A stretch of 64,000 nt of DNA from Niabella sp. (GTDB lineage: Bacteria; Bacteroidota; Bacteroidia; Chitinophagales; Chitinophagaceae). This document shows positions 54,559 through 63,591 of the stretch, in pieces. The stretch is from the NCBI RefSeq assembly GCF_030150205.1, contig NZ_JASLGT010000027.1:124001-188000 (forward strand). Direction: 5' to 3'. The position numbers and the translations under genes are program-made. How positions within the stretch are numbered: position 1 is the stretch's first letter; each line of letters opens with the position of its first letter. The notes beneath the pieces were generated by a model, which made no database searches, was not told the DNA's origin, and was given only the letters and a program-made list of their open reading frames with translations.

Positions 54559-55686
54559 CTATCCGGTAATAAAGCTTTCGTAATTGTTCCGGCTTATGGT
54601 ATGAAATGCAGCATCCGGGTATGCTTTTGAAAAGGCCACCGGTAGCTTTGCAGCCGCATTCCATTTCATTTCGTATGCCGCAATACTGCCGGCCCTTTCT
54701 TCAATAAGATCGATCTCCTGCTGATCATAGGTGCGCCAAAAATAGCTGTTGACATTTATTTGCTGATAGGCGGTGTATTTTATACGCTCGCTTAACACAT
54801 AATTTTCCCAGAGCATGCCGGTATCCGGCCGTATCGCCAATGGCTGAAAGCTATTGAGTAGGGCGTTGCGCACGCCATTGTCGAAAAAGTACCAGCGGCT
54901 GCTTTTTACAATTTCCTTTCGCAGGTTTTTACTAAAGCCCTGCCGTTTATACAATACAAATGATTTTGCCAGCAGATCCAGGTACCGCTCTACGGTGTTT
55001 TTGCTGATCCCCAGGCTTCTGCCCATTTCTTCGAAGGAAACATCCTTGCCGATCTGGTGCGCCAGCAATACCAGCAGGCTTTTTACTTTTTGAGGATTAC
55101 GGATATTTTCAAAGGCAAGAATATCCTTTAATAAATAGGTGTTGACGAGCTCCTGCAGATATTGCTGCTTTTCTGAAAGGGACGTTGTTGTCAATACCTC
55201 CGGGTAACTGCCAAAAATCAACCGGTCGGGAAGGTTTTGCCGTGTTTGCAGGGCGTTTTCGCCGGGCGCCAGCTCCATCTGGGCAACCGGGTACATGTAA
55301 TTCGTAATGGTACGTCCCACAAGCGGCTCTCCTTCTTTTTGCTGCAGATCAAAGCTGCTGGATCCCGTCAGGATAATATGAAGCGGTTTTATTTCATCGA
55401 TCATCAACTTTACTTTCCGGCCAATATCAGGAATGTACTGGGCTTCATCAATGATCAGCAGTTTACTGTTTTGCAATAGCCGTTTGTAGTTAGCCACCGT
55501 ACGCTCCTGCAGTAATTGGGCGGTATCTTCATCTTCACCATTCAACCACAAACAATCTTCTTTAAAATGCTCTTTTACCAACCGCAATAATTCCGTTTTG
55601 CCTACGCGCCGGGCACCTACAAGCAACGACACCTTTTGGCGGGCCGCATCCTTTACCAGTTTTTTAAAAAGCGCGCGTTCGATCAT
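54559..55686 (-). CDS. AAA ATPase with DUF4143 domain
   Basis: A 375-residue protein: Walker A LLVGARRVGKTELLRLVK (about 20-37), Walker B KLLIIDEAQYIPDIG, then a winged-helix region (DVSFEEMGRSLGISKNTVER) and a C-terminal PD-(D/E)XK-like DUF4143 part ending in ERAGSIAAYEMKWNAAAKLP, where the Glu and the EMKW form a nuclease-like core. Such proteins are frequent in Bacteroidota, function unknown, possibly defence or mobile-element related. A 32-bp tandem repeat and a TATTTTTG element lie immediately upstream. Confidence 0.88.
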   Translation of the reverse strand: MIERALFKKLVKDAARQKVSLLVGARRVGKTELLRLVKEHFKEDCLWLNGEDEDTAQLLQERTVANYKRLLQNSKLLIIDEAQYIPDIGRKVKLMIDEIKPLHIILTGSSSFDLQQKEGEPLVGRTITNYMYPVAQMELAPGENALQTRQNLPDRLIFGSYPEVLTTTSLSEKQQYLQELVNTYLLKDILAFENIRNPQKVKSLLVLLAHQIGKDVSFEEMGRSLGISKNTVERYLDLLAKSFVLYKRQGFSKNLRKEIVKSSRWYFFDNGVRNALLNSFQPLAIRPDTGMLWENYVLSERIKYTAYQQINVNSYFWRTYDQQEIDLIEERAGSIAAYEMKWNAAAKLPVAFSKAYPDAAFHTISRNNYESFITG

Positions 55687-55691
55687 GGATA

Positions 55692-55793
55692 CAAAAATAC
55701 AGAAACTGACGGAATTTATATAAATACAGTAATTTAACTGACGGAATTTACATAAATATAGTCATTTAACTGACGGAATTTGCATTTATATGC
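55692..55793 (-). promoter_or_regulatory. 2.8 copies of a 32-bp tandem repeat with promoter element
   Basis: Units starting at 55704, 55736 and 55768 share AACTGACGGAATTT followed by YATAAATAYAGTMATTT at an exact 32-base period. The -7-like TATTTTTG (minus strand, 55692-55699) lies only about 5 bases before the ATPase ATG at 55686, so the transcript would have almost no leader. The repeats may be operators or stabilise a mobile cassette. Confidence 0.65.
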
Positions 55794-55800
55794 TAAAAAA

Positions 55801-55828
55801 ATACGCTTCCGGTTATCCGAAAGCGTAT
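55801..55828 (-). terminator. Terminator after typA
   Basis: ATACGCTTCCGG (55801-55812) pairs with CCGAAAGCGTAT (55817-55828) across TTAT with one wobble; on the minus strand TTTTTT follows (55795-55800 in reverse). It is 22 bases after the typA stop codon. Confidence 0.88.
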
Positions 55829-55849
55829 AAGAAATTAATTTATAATTAT

Positions 55850-57658
55850 TTAAACAGCTTCTGCGGCCATTTTCTTTGCGATCTTGTTGCGCTCAATTTC
55901 ATCCAGTACTACTTTACGCATCCGGATAAAATTAGGCGTTACCTCAATGCACTCATCATGCTGAATGTACTCCATGCACTCTTCCAGGGTCATCAGCGTT
56001 TTAGGAGCGATGCGGGTAGCATCGTCGCTTCCGCTGGCACGGTGGTTGGTCAGCTTCTTTTCTTCTGTAGCGTTTACTACCAGGTCGCCCGGTTTGATGT
56101 TTTCTGCAAGCACCTGTCCTGCATATACTTCTTCACCCGGATCTACAAAGAAGGTACCCCGATCCTGTAATTTATCAATAGAGTAACCGGTTGTCCGGCC
56201 CTGGTTCTTGGAGATGAGCACACCGTTATTTCTGCCGGGGATCATTCCTTTCCAGGGTTGGTAAGAAGAGAACCGGTGTGCCATTACAGCCTCACCAGTG
56301 GTAGCGGTCAGCATTTGCGTACGTAAACCGATCAATCCGCGGGAAGGGATCTCAAATTCCAGGTGCTGCATTTCGCCCTTGGTTTCCATTACCAGCATTT
56401 CTCCTTTGCGACGGGTAACCAGGTCAATCACCTTGCTGGCAAACTCTTCCGGTACATCCACCACCAGGGTTTCGAACGGTTCGTGTTTTTTGCCGTCTAT
56501 CTCTTTGGTAATTACCTGGGGCTGACCAACGGTTAACTCATATCCCTCGCGGCGCATGGTTTCAATCAGTACACCCAGGTGCAAAATACCCCGGCCGTAT
56601 ACCAGGAAGGCTTCACCGCCTTCGCTTTCTTCCACGCGCAGGGCAAGGTTCTTTTCTGTTTCTTTTTCCAAACGATCGCGCAGGTGCCGGCTGGTTACAA
56701 ACTTACCATCCTTACCATAGAACGGAGAGTTGTTAATACCAAACAACATGTTCATGGTAGGCTCATCCACGCTGATCCGCGGCAGTGCCTCTGAATTTTC
56801 TGCATCGGCAATGGTATCACCAATATTAAAGTCTTCAATACCTACCACCGCACAAAGATCGCCGGCCTGTACTTCCGTTACTTTCTTTTTGCCCATTCCC
56901 TCAAACACATATAATTCTTTTACACGGGTCTTTTTTACACCATCTTCCTGCATCAGGGCGATCTGCTGACCTTCTTTGATTACCCCACGGCCTACTTTAC
57001 CTACGGCGATACGACCCAGGAAAGAAGAGTAATCCAGCGATGTGATCTGCATTTGCAGCGGACCTTCTGCTACTTTTGGAAGCGGCACATATTTTAAAAT
57101 ACCATCCAATAAAGGATTGATATTATCGATCGGTGTTAACGAGTCATTGAACCAGCCGTTCTTTCCGGAGCCATAGAAGGTAGGAAAATCCAGTTGCTCC
57201 TCGGTAGCATCCAGGTTAAAGAACAGATCAAATACCGCATCATGTACTTCATCCGGGCGGCAGTTCGGTTTATCTACCTTATTAATAACCACGATCGGTT
57301 TTAATCCCAGGGCCAGTGCTTTTTGTAACACAAAGCGGGTTTGCGGCATCGGCCCTTCAAAGGCATCCACCAGCAAAATAACCCCGTCGGCCATTTTCAA
57401 AACACGCTCTACCTCTCCTCCAAAATCGGCGTGACCGGGTGTATCAATTACGTTAATTTTTGTATCCTTGTAAGTAACGGCTGCATTTTTACTAAAAATG
57501 GTAATACCCCGCTCTCTTTCCAGATCGTTGTTATCCATGATCAGTTCACCGGTGGCCTGGTTCTCACGGAAAACAGAAGTAGCGTGTAAAATTTTATCTA
57601 CTAATGTAGTTTTTCCGTGGTCTACGTGCGCGATGATTGCGATGTTTCTTAAATTCAT
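55850..57658 (-). CDS. typA: Translational GTPase TypA/BipA
   Basis: A 602-residue protein from MNLRNIAIIAHVDHGKTTLV; an ATG seven codons upstream is unlikely. G1 is AHVDHGKT, G3 is DTPGHADFG and G4 is NKVD. The TypA-specific C-terminal domain follows (NPLLDGILKYVPLP to EDVTPNFIRMRK-type end). It binds the ribosome in an EF-G-like way and helps 50S assembly and stress responses. A TACCTTTG promoter element lies just upstream. Length is normal. Confidence 0.96.
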   Translation of the reverse strand: MNLRNIAIIAHVDHGKTTLVDKILHATSVFRENQATGELIMDNNDLERERGITIFSKNAAVTYKDTKINVIDTPGHADFGGEVERVLKMADGVILLVDAFEGPMPQTRFVLQKALALGLKPIVVINKVDKPNCRPDEVHDAVFDLFFNLDATEEQLDFPTFYGSGKNGWFNDSLTPIDNINPLLDGILKYVPLPKVAEGPLQMQITSLDYSSFLGRIAVGKVGRGVIKEGQQIALMQEDGVKKTRVKELYVFEGMGKKKVTEVQAGDLCAVVGIEDFNIGDTIADAENSEALPRISVDEPTMNMLFGINNSPFYGKDGKFVTSRHLRDRLEKETEKNLALRVEESEGGEAFLVYGRGILHLGVLIETMRREGYELTVGQPQVITKEIDGKKHEPFETLVVDVPEEFASKVIDLVTRRKGEMLVMETKGEMQHLEFEIPSRGLIGLRTQMLTATTGEAVMAHRFSSYQPWKGMIPGRNNGVLISKNQGRTTGYSIDKLQDRGTFFVDPGEEVYAGQVLAENIKPGDLVVNATEEKKLTNHRASGSDDATRIAPKTLMTLEECMEYIQHDECIEVTPNFIRMRKVVLDEIERNKIAKKMAAEAV

Positions 57659-57676
57659 TTTTAAAATTTGGAGGCG

Positions 57677-57708
57677 CAAAGGTACGATAAATCTGCGCTA
57701 CAGCACAA
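57677..57708 (-). promoter_or_regulatory. Promoter of typA
   Basis: TACCTTTG (minus strand, 57677-57684) is an exact TAnnTTTG match, with TTG (57706-57708) 21 bases upstream, near the usual 19-21 spacing. The predicted start would give a leader of about 12 bases before the ATG at 57658. Confidence 0.55.
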
Positions 57709-58047
57709 TTTTTTGAACCGGCACCGGCCGATTTAATGAAAAAATAGCATAAATTCCGGCAATTTTACTACGATAAAGCACCCTGTTCACGGGCTTAAAC
57801 CGTTGAAATCCTATTGATTGCCTCTTGGCCAGGACATTATTTTGTTTTTCTTTTTACTTTTAAAACCTGTCCCCTCCTCGTTTTTTGGTGCAAAACGGCC
57901 GGATTGCGGGCGAGCCAGACTGTTCCTGTTTATTTACAGGCATTTATATATGCATAAACACCGGATAACCTGGAATATGTATTATTTTCGGTCCTGATTC
58001 TTCAATTATGTTCCTTTTAATATATAGATGTACAATTTTAGCAGCCC
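57709..58047. other. Intergenic region between typA and the STN barrel gene
   Basis: A 339-base gap upstream of typA and downstream of the receptor stop at 58048. No gene was recognised; poly-T runs near 57839-57860 may contribute to termination. Confidence 0.4.
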
Positions 58048-60723
58048 TTAATTCCCCGATCTGTTTTTTTCTTCCTGGTTACCGGTTTTGCGGGTAGAAA
58101 CGGAAATTTTGTTATTACCAAAACTATAGCTGACCGAAAGCCGCATCGCCCGCGAATCGTAGTACTGCGTGTAAGATTGCCGTATTCCATCTGCCAAAAA
58201 ATGAATCATGGAATAGTCGTCCTTCAGAACGTCATAAAAATTAAGCCCCAGTACCCATTTCTTTTTGGCCAGCAGATACTTGAACCCGATGTCCAGCGAG
58301 GAAGAAGCGGTTACATTGTAAAAATTATTTTTTGAAGGCGCATTATAGCTAAAATAGACCGTCGTAAAAAAGGTTTGTGCGCTATTCAATGTAAATGTAT
58401 TGGAAGTGGAAAAGCCGCCGCCATAGCCGGTATAATACTTGTTTACCTGGGGAATAAAATTGCGCGTTTTATTATAGCTGAAATTGATATTGGAATTGTG
58501 CTCCCACCAGGGAAATAACCGTTTGTTCAACGAGGAATAAACACCTGCGGACCAGCCATTATAAAAGTTAAGACGCCTGAATATCTGGATATCCTTTATG
58601 GTATCGTGATAGGTAAACTGGCTGTACCCATCCTTTGTATCGGAAAAGTAAACATTCGTATTCAGCAGATTGTTAAAACTGTGATTCAGCGAATAATTAT
58701 AGGTAAAGGAGGGTTGCAAAAAAGGATTGCCTTCTGCATAGGAATTGGAGTTCATATACGTTCTGGAAGGATTGAGGTACCAGAATGTGGGACGGGAAAT
58801 ACGCCTTGAAAAGTTTGCCGACCAGGTATTTTTTCCGCCGGGTTTATACAGCAGGTAAATGGTAGGAAAGAGTTTAAAATAGCTGCGGCGCACCAGGCTA
58901 TCTGCAGTAATGGAATGCGCCAAGGTTTGCGTGTATTCTCCCCTCAGGCCGGCCTTTGCTTCTACTTTACTACTGATCTTTTTAGTTGCTGAAAAATACA
59001 ACGCCCCGGTTGTTTCCCGGTATTGAAACGTGTCTCTTTCAGAAAAATAAGCGGTGGCTTTCTGCGGATCATTAAAAAAGTCGGCGCTTACATTGTTATT
59101 CGTTTGGGTCGCAGACAGCTTGGCTCCATATTCCACAGTAGCCCATTTATAAGGCATATAAAAATCTGTTTTGCCGGAGTAGTTTTGAATATGCTGCAGA
59201 CTGTTGTTGATCACGTATTGTCGCACAACACTATCCTGCAGGATGAAGTTCATATCGGATACGAATGCATTGTTGCGGGGATTCCGGTTATCGAAGTAGT
59301 CCAGATCGACAGAAAAATTTTTTCCCAGTGTGTCTATTTTTTGGTTGTAGTTTAGATTCAGCGAATGGCTGCGCGGCTGTGATCCGGTACTGCCATCCGT
59401 CCGGAATTCCTTTACCGGATTGTTTTCCGCAACACCCTTTGAATTGGTTTCTTCGTATGTAATATTCTTACCGGTATAACTATTATATTGTACGCCTATC
59501 GTTTTTGTTTTGGTAAGACTGTATTGAAGGTTTACAATACCGGAGATTCCTTTTCCGGTTTGTTTACTCCACACCTCATTATGCCATACCTCCCGGGGAT
59601 AATGATAAAAAATATCATTGGTATATAATGATGTACTTTGCGAAACACCAAGATCTGCGAGCAGTGCTATTTTATTTTTCTTATACGAAAAATTAACCCC
59701 GGCATTCGCCTGAGGGTAATTAGCCTGCCTGTAACTGCCCCGCAGTGTAGTATTCCATGCATTCGCTTTTGCTTCTTTCAGTTGAATATTAATGAGGCCG
59801 CTGTTGCCTTCAGCATCGTATTTTGATGGCGGAGTGGTGATCACTTCTATCTTCCTGATACTGGCTGCAGGAATGGATTTCAGGTAACTTATTAACGCTT
59901 CGCCGGAAAGCGGAAGCAGTTTGTCGTTTACCATTACCCGTAAACCGGATTTGCCAATCATAACAATATTATCACCTCTTATTTGAACCCTGGGCGTAAT
60001 ACGTAATGCATCCAAGGCATCTCCTCCCAGTACACCTATGGAATTTTCCACATTAAATACCAGGCGATCTACTTGCTGCTCAATCAATGGCCTTCGGGCG
60101 GTAACGGTTATATTCGCCAGGCTGCTCTTTTCTTTTATAAGAACGATCCTGTTCAATGCCACTGTATCCGGGTAATGCAATTGCTGTGTTTGGGAAACAT
60201 AGCCAACCGAAGATATTTCAACAGTATAGTGGGCATTTTTTTTAAAGGGAAAATGTAATTGAAAATACCCCCTCTCATCTGCTGCCGTGTTCATTAATGT
60301 GGTTTTATCCTGCAAAACAGAAACAGTAGCAAAAGGTACCGGTGCATTCTCCTCGCTCAATATCCTCCCCGAGATATCAGAATAAGCAAATGCTGTGGTT
60401 ACTCCCTGTTTCCGCAGCGTTTCACTCCCAATTACGATTTTATCGTTACCACGCAGGATATAAAACAGGTTTTGGGGTGGCAGTATCATTTGCAATATTT
60501 CTGAAACCGGTCTGCGCACTGCTTCAATACGGGTACGCATAGTATCCTGCACTACCTCATCACTGTATAAAATATTATAACGCGCTTTACGTTGTATTTC
60601 TTCCAACACTTGTGGCAGCGGGCTATTAGTGATTTTCAGCGTTAGCTTCCGATCCTGTGCAGCGCCGGTAGCGAAAATAAAAAGCAGCATTCCGGTCAGG
60701 CACACAAAAAACAATTTATTCAT
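58048..60723 (-). CDS. STN-containing TonB-type outer-membrane receptor
   Basis: An 891-residue protein. A signal peptide is followed by an STN domain (LTLKITNSPLPQVLEEIQRK, ending near NDKIVIGS) as in FecA/FpvA-like and Sus-type receptors that signal to FecR. Then a carboxypeptidase-regulatory-like domain, a plug-like region (VIMIGKSGLRVMVNDKLLP, KIEVITTPPSKYDAEGNSGL) and a barrel. The C-terminus has RKTGNQEEKNRSGN, related to the two barrels at 44648 and 47518. It follows fecR by 6 bases. Confidence 0.9.
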   Translation of the reverse strand: MNKLFFVCLTGMLLFIFATGAAQDRKLTLKITNSPLPQVLEEIQRKARYNILYSDEVVQDTMRTRIEAVRRPVSEILQMILPPQNLFYILRGNDKIVIGSETLRKQGVTTAFAYSDISGRILSEENAPVPFATVSVLQDKTTLMNTAADERGYFQLHFPFKKNAHYTVEISSVGYVSQTQQLHYPDTVALNRIVLIKEKSSLANITVTARRPLIEQQVDRLVFNVENSIGVLGGDALDALRITPRVQIRGDNIVMIGKSGLRVMVNDKLLPLSGEALISYLKSIPAASIRKIEVITTPPSKYDAEGNSGLINIQLKEAKANAWNTTLRGSYRQANYPQANAGVNFSYKKNKIALLADLGVSQSTSLYTNDIFYHYPREVWHNEVWSKQTGKGISGIVNLQYSLTKTKTIGVQYNSYTGKNITYEETNSKGVAENNPVKEFRTDGSTGSQPRSHSLNLNYNQKIDTLGKNFSVDLDYFDNRNPRNNAFVSDMNFILQDSVVRQYVINNSLQHIQNYSGKTDFYMPYKWATVEYGAKLSATQTNNNVSADFFNDPQKATAYFSERDTFQYRETTGALYFSATKKISSKVEAKAGLRGEYTQTLAHSITADSLVRRSYFKLFPTIYLLYKPGGKNTWSANFSRRISRPTFWYLNPSRTYMNSNSYAEGNPFLQPSFTYNYSLNHSFNNLLNTNVYFSDTKDGYSQFTYHDTIKDIQIFRRLNFYNGWSAGVYSSLNKRLFPWWEHNSNINFSYNKTRNFIPQVNKYYTGYGGGFSTSNTFTLNSAQTFFTTVYFSYNAPSKNNFYNVTASSSLDIGFKYLLAKKKWVLGLNFYDVLKDDYSMIHFLADGIRQSYTQYYDSRAMRLSVSYSFGNNKISVSTRKTGNQEEKNRSGN

Positions 60724-60729
60724 AAATCC

Positions 60730-61743
60730 TTATTCTAGTATAATCACATTATTTTCTGTCTTAACTAAAAACGGGTAGGAAATCTGCAATGATTCCAGCG
60801 CCTCCTCCAGTGTTTCGGTAGTAAACATGCCGCTGAACCTTTTTTCTTTCAACAGCTCATTCCGGATCTCAATGCTGGCATTGTATTTTTTTGCAAGACG
60901 AGGCACCAGTGTTTCCAGTTTTTCCTTTTTAAAGCTTAGTGTATCGGCCCCGGGACCTGTATCACCGGGCAGCTGCAAAGCCGTAATGTCAAATTGCAGA
61001 GAGCTGGGTGTTGTTTCAGTAACGGATAATTTTTGGTTAGGTTTTAGCAGTACTTTATCATTTAGATTGCTCCGGTTACTTACTTCCACCAGTCCGCGCA
61101 GTAAGGCCACTGATACATTTTGAGGCGTTTTCTGATCTATGTAAAAAGCAGTGCCCTTAACGGTAATATTTACCGGGCCTGCCTGTACCACCAGGGGAAC
61201 TGCAGCATTTTTTGCCACATCAAAAAAGGCGTTGCCGTGTAAAATAATATGCCGCTGTTTCCGGCCAAATGCACGGTTATAAAGGATAAACGCAGATGCA
61301 CTCAATTGTACTTTGGTTCCATCTTCCAGTGTGGTATACAACGGTTGTGCTCCGCTGCGGAGCGTATCCATACCGGCAACAGGCGCCATTGCCGCTTTGT
61401 TGTTACTGTTAAATAACCAAAAAGCCAGCCCAAGCATTACCAACAGGACGGCAGCAATTTTCAATAAGAATCCATACCTCATTTTTTGACGAAGCGGCTC
61501 CAGTGCCGGCACCGGCCCGTCTATACCGGGTTGTGCAAGCCGTGCCCTGGTAGCACGCAGTTTGTCCTGCACAAATGGATCGGTAATGCCTGCCTGTGGC
61601 CATTCATACGCCGTTATAGCACCGGCGATCTGTGCATATTCGGCATTTTCGGTTATGGCCGTTTCCAGCAATGCCGCCTCGTTATCAGAAAGCTCCCGGC
61701 TTATTTTTTTCGTCAACAAGGTCAGAAATAAATCCCTGTCCAT
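60730..61743 (-). CDS. FecR-family anti-sigma factor
   Basis: A 337-residue protein. The cytoplasmic N-terminus (MDRDLFLTLLTKKISRELSD) is followed by one membrane helix (about 91-109), then the periplasmic FecR domain: TLRSGAQPLYTTLEDGTKVQ, LSASAFILYNRAFGRKQRHI and VTVKGTAFYIDQKTPQNVSV, and a C-terminal STN-like segment (GMFTTETLEEALESLQISYPF). It should hold the downstream sigma factor's regulator until the receptor signals. It is immediately upstream of the STN receptor gene. Confidence 0.92.
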   Translation of the reverse strand: MDRDLFLTLLTKKISRELSDNEAALLETAITENAEYAQIAGAITAYEWPQAGITDPFVQDKLRATRARLAQPGIDGPVPALEPLRQKMRYGFLLKIAAVLLVMLGLAFWLFNSNNKAAMAPVAGMDTLRSGAQPLYTTLEDGTKVQLSASAFILYNRAFGRKQRHIILHGNAFFDVAKNAAVPLVVQAGPVNITVKGTAFYIDQKTPQNVSVALLRGLVEVSNRSNLNDKVLLKPNQKLSVTETTPSSLQFDITALQLPGDTGPGADTLSFKKEKLETLVPRLAKKYNASIEIRNELLKEKRFSGMFTTETLEEALESLQISYPFLVKTENNVIILE

Positions 61744-61762
61744 TTTATAAAATATTTTGTTT

Positions 61763-62347
61763 TTACATCAATAAAAGCAGCATCCCCAGGCTCCTGGCCA
61801 TCTTTGCTTTTTGTGGATCATAGCCCAGGTGGCCGCTGATTTCACCAGCCAGTGTTTTAACCGCTTTGTACAACTGGCTTTCTACCGTACGTACGGAAAG
61901 GTTTAAAATGACCGCTACTTCCCTGCATTTGAGCCCGTCTTCCTTTACCAGCATAAAAATCAATTTTCGCTGCAGGGGCAGCGCCTGAACTGCTTTTTCC
62001 AGCAACCGTTGCAACTCCTTCGACTCCGCAGGATGATGATCCGTTCCCGGGTCATTGCTGTCTGTTATCATCCTAAGCTTATGTGCTCGTTTATAATTCA
62101 GACAGGTATTTCGGACAGCCGTATAGAAATAGGTTTCGGGATAATGAATCACAGGCAGATTTTTTCTCTTTTGCCAGAGACGGACAAAAAAAATGGAAAC
62201 GACATCTTCCGCGTCCTGCTGCACGGTCAAAAATTGCAGCGCAAATTTTAACAGCCGCCGGTAAAACAGCCGGAAAAGCTGATCAAATGCCTGCGCATCA
62301 TCCTTTTTCAGACCCTCAATTAAAGCGTTTATTTCTTCTGTATGCAT
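61763..62347 (-). CDS. ECF sigma factor of the FecI type
   Basis: A 194-residue sigma factor. Region 2: AQAFDQLFRLFYRRLLKFAL and DVVSIFFVRLWQKRKNLPV; region 4: LPLQRKLIFMLVKEDGLKCR and LNLSVRTVESQLYKAVKTLA. First in the sigma, FecR, STN-receptor operon, 19 bases before fecR. It probably turns on its own operon when the receptor binds its ligand. No SusC/SusD pair follows. Confidence 0.93.
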   Translation of the reverse strand: MHTEEINALIEGLKKDDAQAFDQLFRLFYRRLLKFALQFLTVQQDAEDVVSIFFVRLWQKRKNLPVIHYPETYFYTAVRNTCLNYKRAHKLRMITDSNDPGTDHHPAESKELQRLLEKAVQALPLQRKLIFMLVKEDGLKCREVAVILNLSVRTVESQLYKAVKTLAGEISGHLGYDPQKAKMARSLGMLLLLM

Positions 62348-62526
62348 GCTTCAAATTTGATCATTGATCTGGGGTTTTGTTTATTAGACACCCCATTCTT
62401 CTAAATTACTTACTGTATAACTATTTTTTATCCGGTACAGGAACCGGCTATTTTACACCTGCCGGTGTTGCAAAGAATACATTTTATCGTCAAAATATTT
62501 ATCTTGCCGCTTACAAGCATTTGTTT

Positions 62527-63576
62527 ATGAATCGGACAATCATTGCCGGAATCGGGAGCTATGTACCGGAGAATGTGGTAACCAATACGGAACTGACACA
62601 GTTTATGGACACCAGCGATCAATGGATCCAGGAGCGTACCGGCATCCGGGAACGGCGGTATGTACGCCGCTTTGAGGAAACCACAGCTACCATTGGAGCC
62701 GAAGCCGCGAAAATAGCCATCGAACGGGCCGGCATAACAGTCAGTGATATCGACTTTATCATCTTTGCCACGCTGAGCCCGGATTACTTTTTTCCCGGCT
62801 GCGGAGTGCTGGTACAACGTATACTGGGACTTAAAGATGTAGGCGCACTGGATGTACGCAACCAGTGCAGCGGCTTTTTATACGGACTCAGTGTGGCCGA
62901 TCAGTTTATAAAGACGGGGATGTATAAGAATATCCTGCTGATTGGTGCGGAAGTGCATTCCTATGCCATGGATTTTTCCACCAGGGGGCGTAATGTATCG
63001 GTTATTTTTGGTGATGGGGCCGGAGCAGTGATCTTACAGCCCTCACCGGATCCGGAACGCGGTATTTTAAGCACCCACCTGCACAGCGATGGCGCGGACG
63101 CCGAAGTGCTGAGCATGCCCAATCCCGGTTTTCATGCGGGCGCACACCGGCCGGAATGGCGGCCACCCGTTCCGCCCCAAAAATACGGAGGCGTTTTTAT
63201 TACGCCGGAGCTGTTAGATAAAGAAGATTTTTATCCTCATATGGATGGACAGGCCGTATTTAAAAAGGCAGTAGTAAAAATGCCGGAGGTCATTATGGAA
63301 GCACTCAACGCCAATCAGCATAAGCCGGAAGAGCTGCAGCTTTTAATTCCGCACCAGGCCAACCTGCGCATTTCCCAGTTTGTACAGCAAACCCTCCGGC
63401 TGCGGGATGACCAGGTTTTTAACAATATTCAAAAATATGGAAACACCACAGCCGCGTCTGTTCCCTTAGCTTTGTGTGAAGCCTGGGAAAATGGCCGGGT
63501 AAAAGAAAAGGACCTGGTGTGCCTGGCGGCTTTTGGCAGCGGCTTTACCTGGGGCAGCGCCTTGTTAAGATGGTAG
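62527..63576 (+). CDS. 3-oxoacyl-ACP synthase III (KASIII, FabH-like)
   Basis: A 349-residue protein from MNRTIIAGIGSYVPENVVTN; the frame is open for 50 codons further upstream but without family character. The triad is visible: Cys in VRNQCSGFLYGL, His in IPHQANLRISQF and Asn in QKYGNTTAASVP. It is longer than the usual 320 residues, mainly through an insert after about residue 190. It condenses acyl-CoA with malonyl-ACP to start fatty-acid synthesis. Relation to the pigment cluster, 48 kb away, cannot be claimed. Confidence 0.9.
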   Translation: MNRTIIAGIGSYVPENVVTNTELTQFMDTSDQWIQERTGIRERRYVRRFEETTATIGAEAAKIAIERAGITVSDIDFIIFATLSPDYFFPGCGVLVQRILGLKDVGALDVRNQCSGFLYGLSVADQFIKTGMYKNILLIGAEVHSYAMDFSTRGRNVSVIFGDGAGAVILQPSPDPERGILSTHLHSDGADAEVLSMPNPGFHAGAHRPEWRPPVPPQKYGGVFITPELLDKEDFYPHMDGQAVFKKAVVKMPEVIMEALNANQHKPEELQLLIPHQANLRISQFVQQTLRLRDDQVFNNIQKYGNTTAASVPLALCEAWENGRVKEKDLVCLAAFGSGFTWGSALLRW

Positions 63577-63591
63577 ATTATAAAACACCGA

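Noticed and set aside
55704..55793. CRISPR array
   Set aside because: The units are contiguous with no spacers, only 2.8 copies, and no cas gene is nearby.
62377..62526. N-terminal extension of the KASIII protein
   Set aside because: Residues before MNRTIIAG do not match the family and the ATG at 62527 gives the expected N-terminus.
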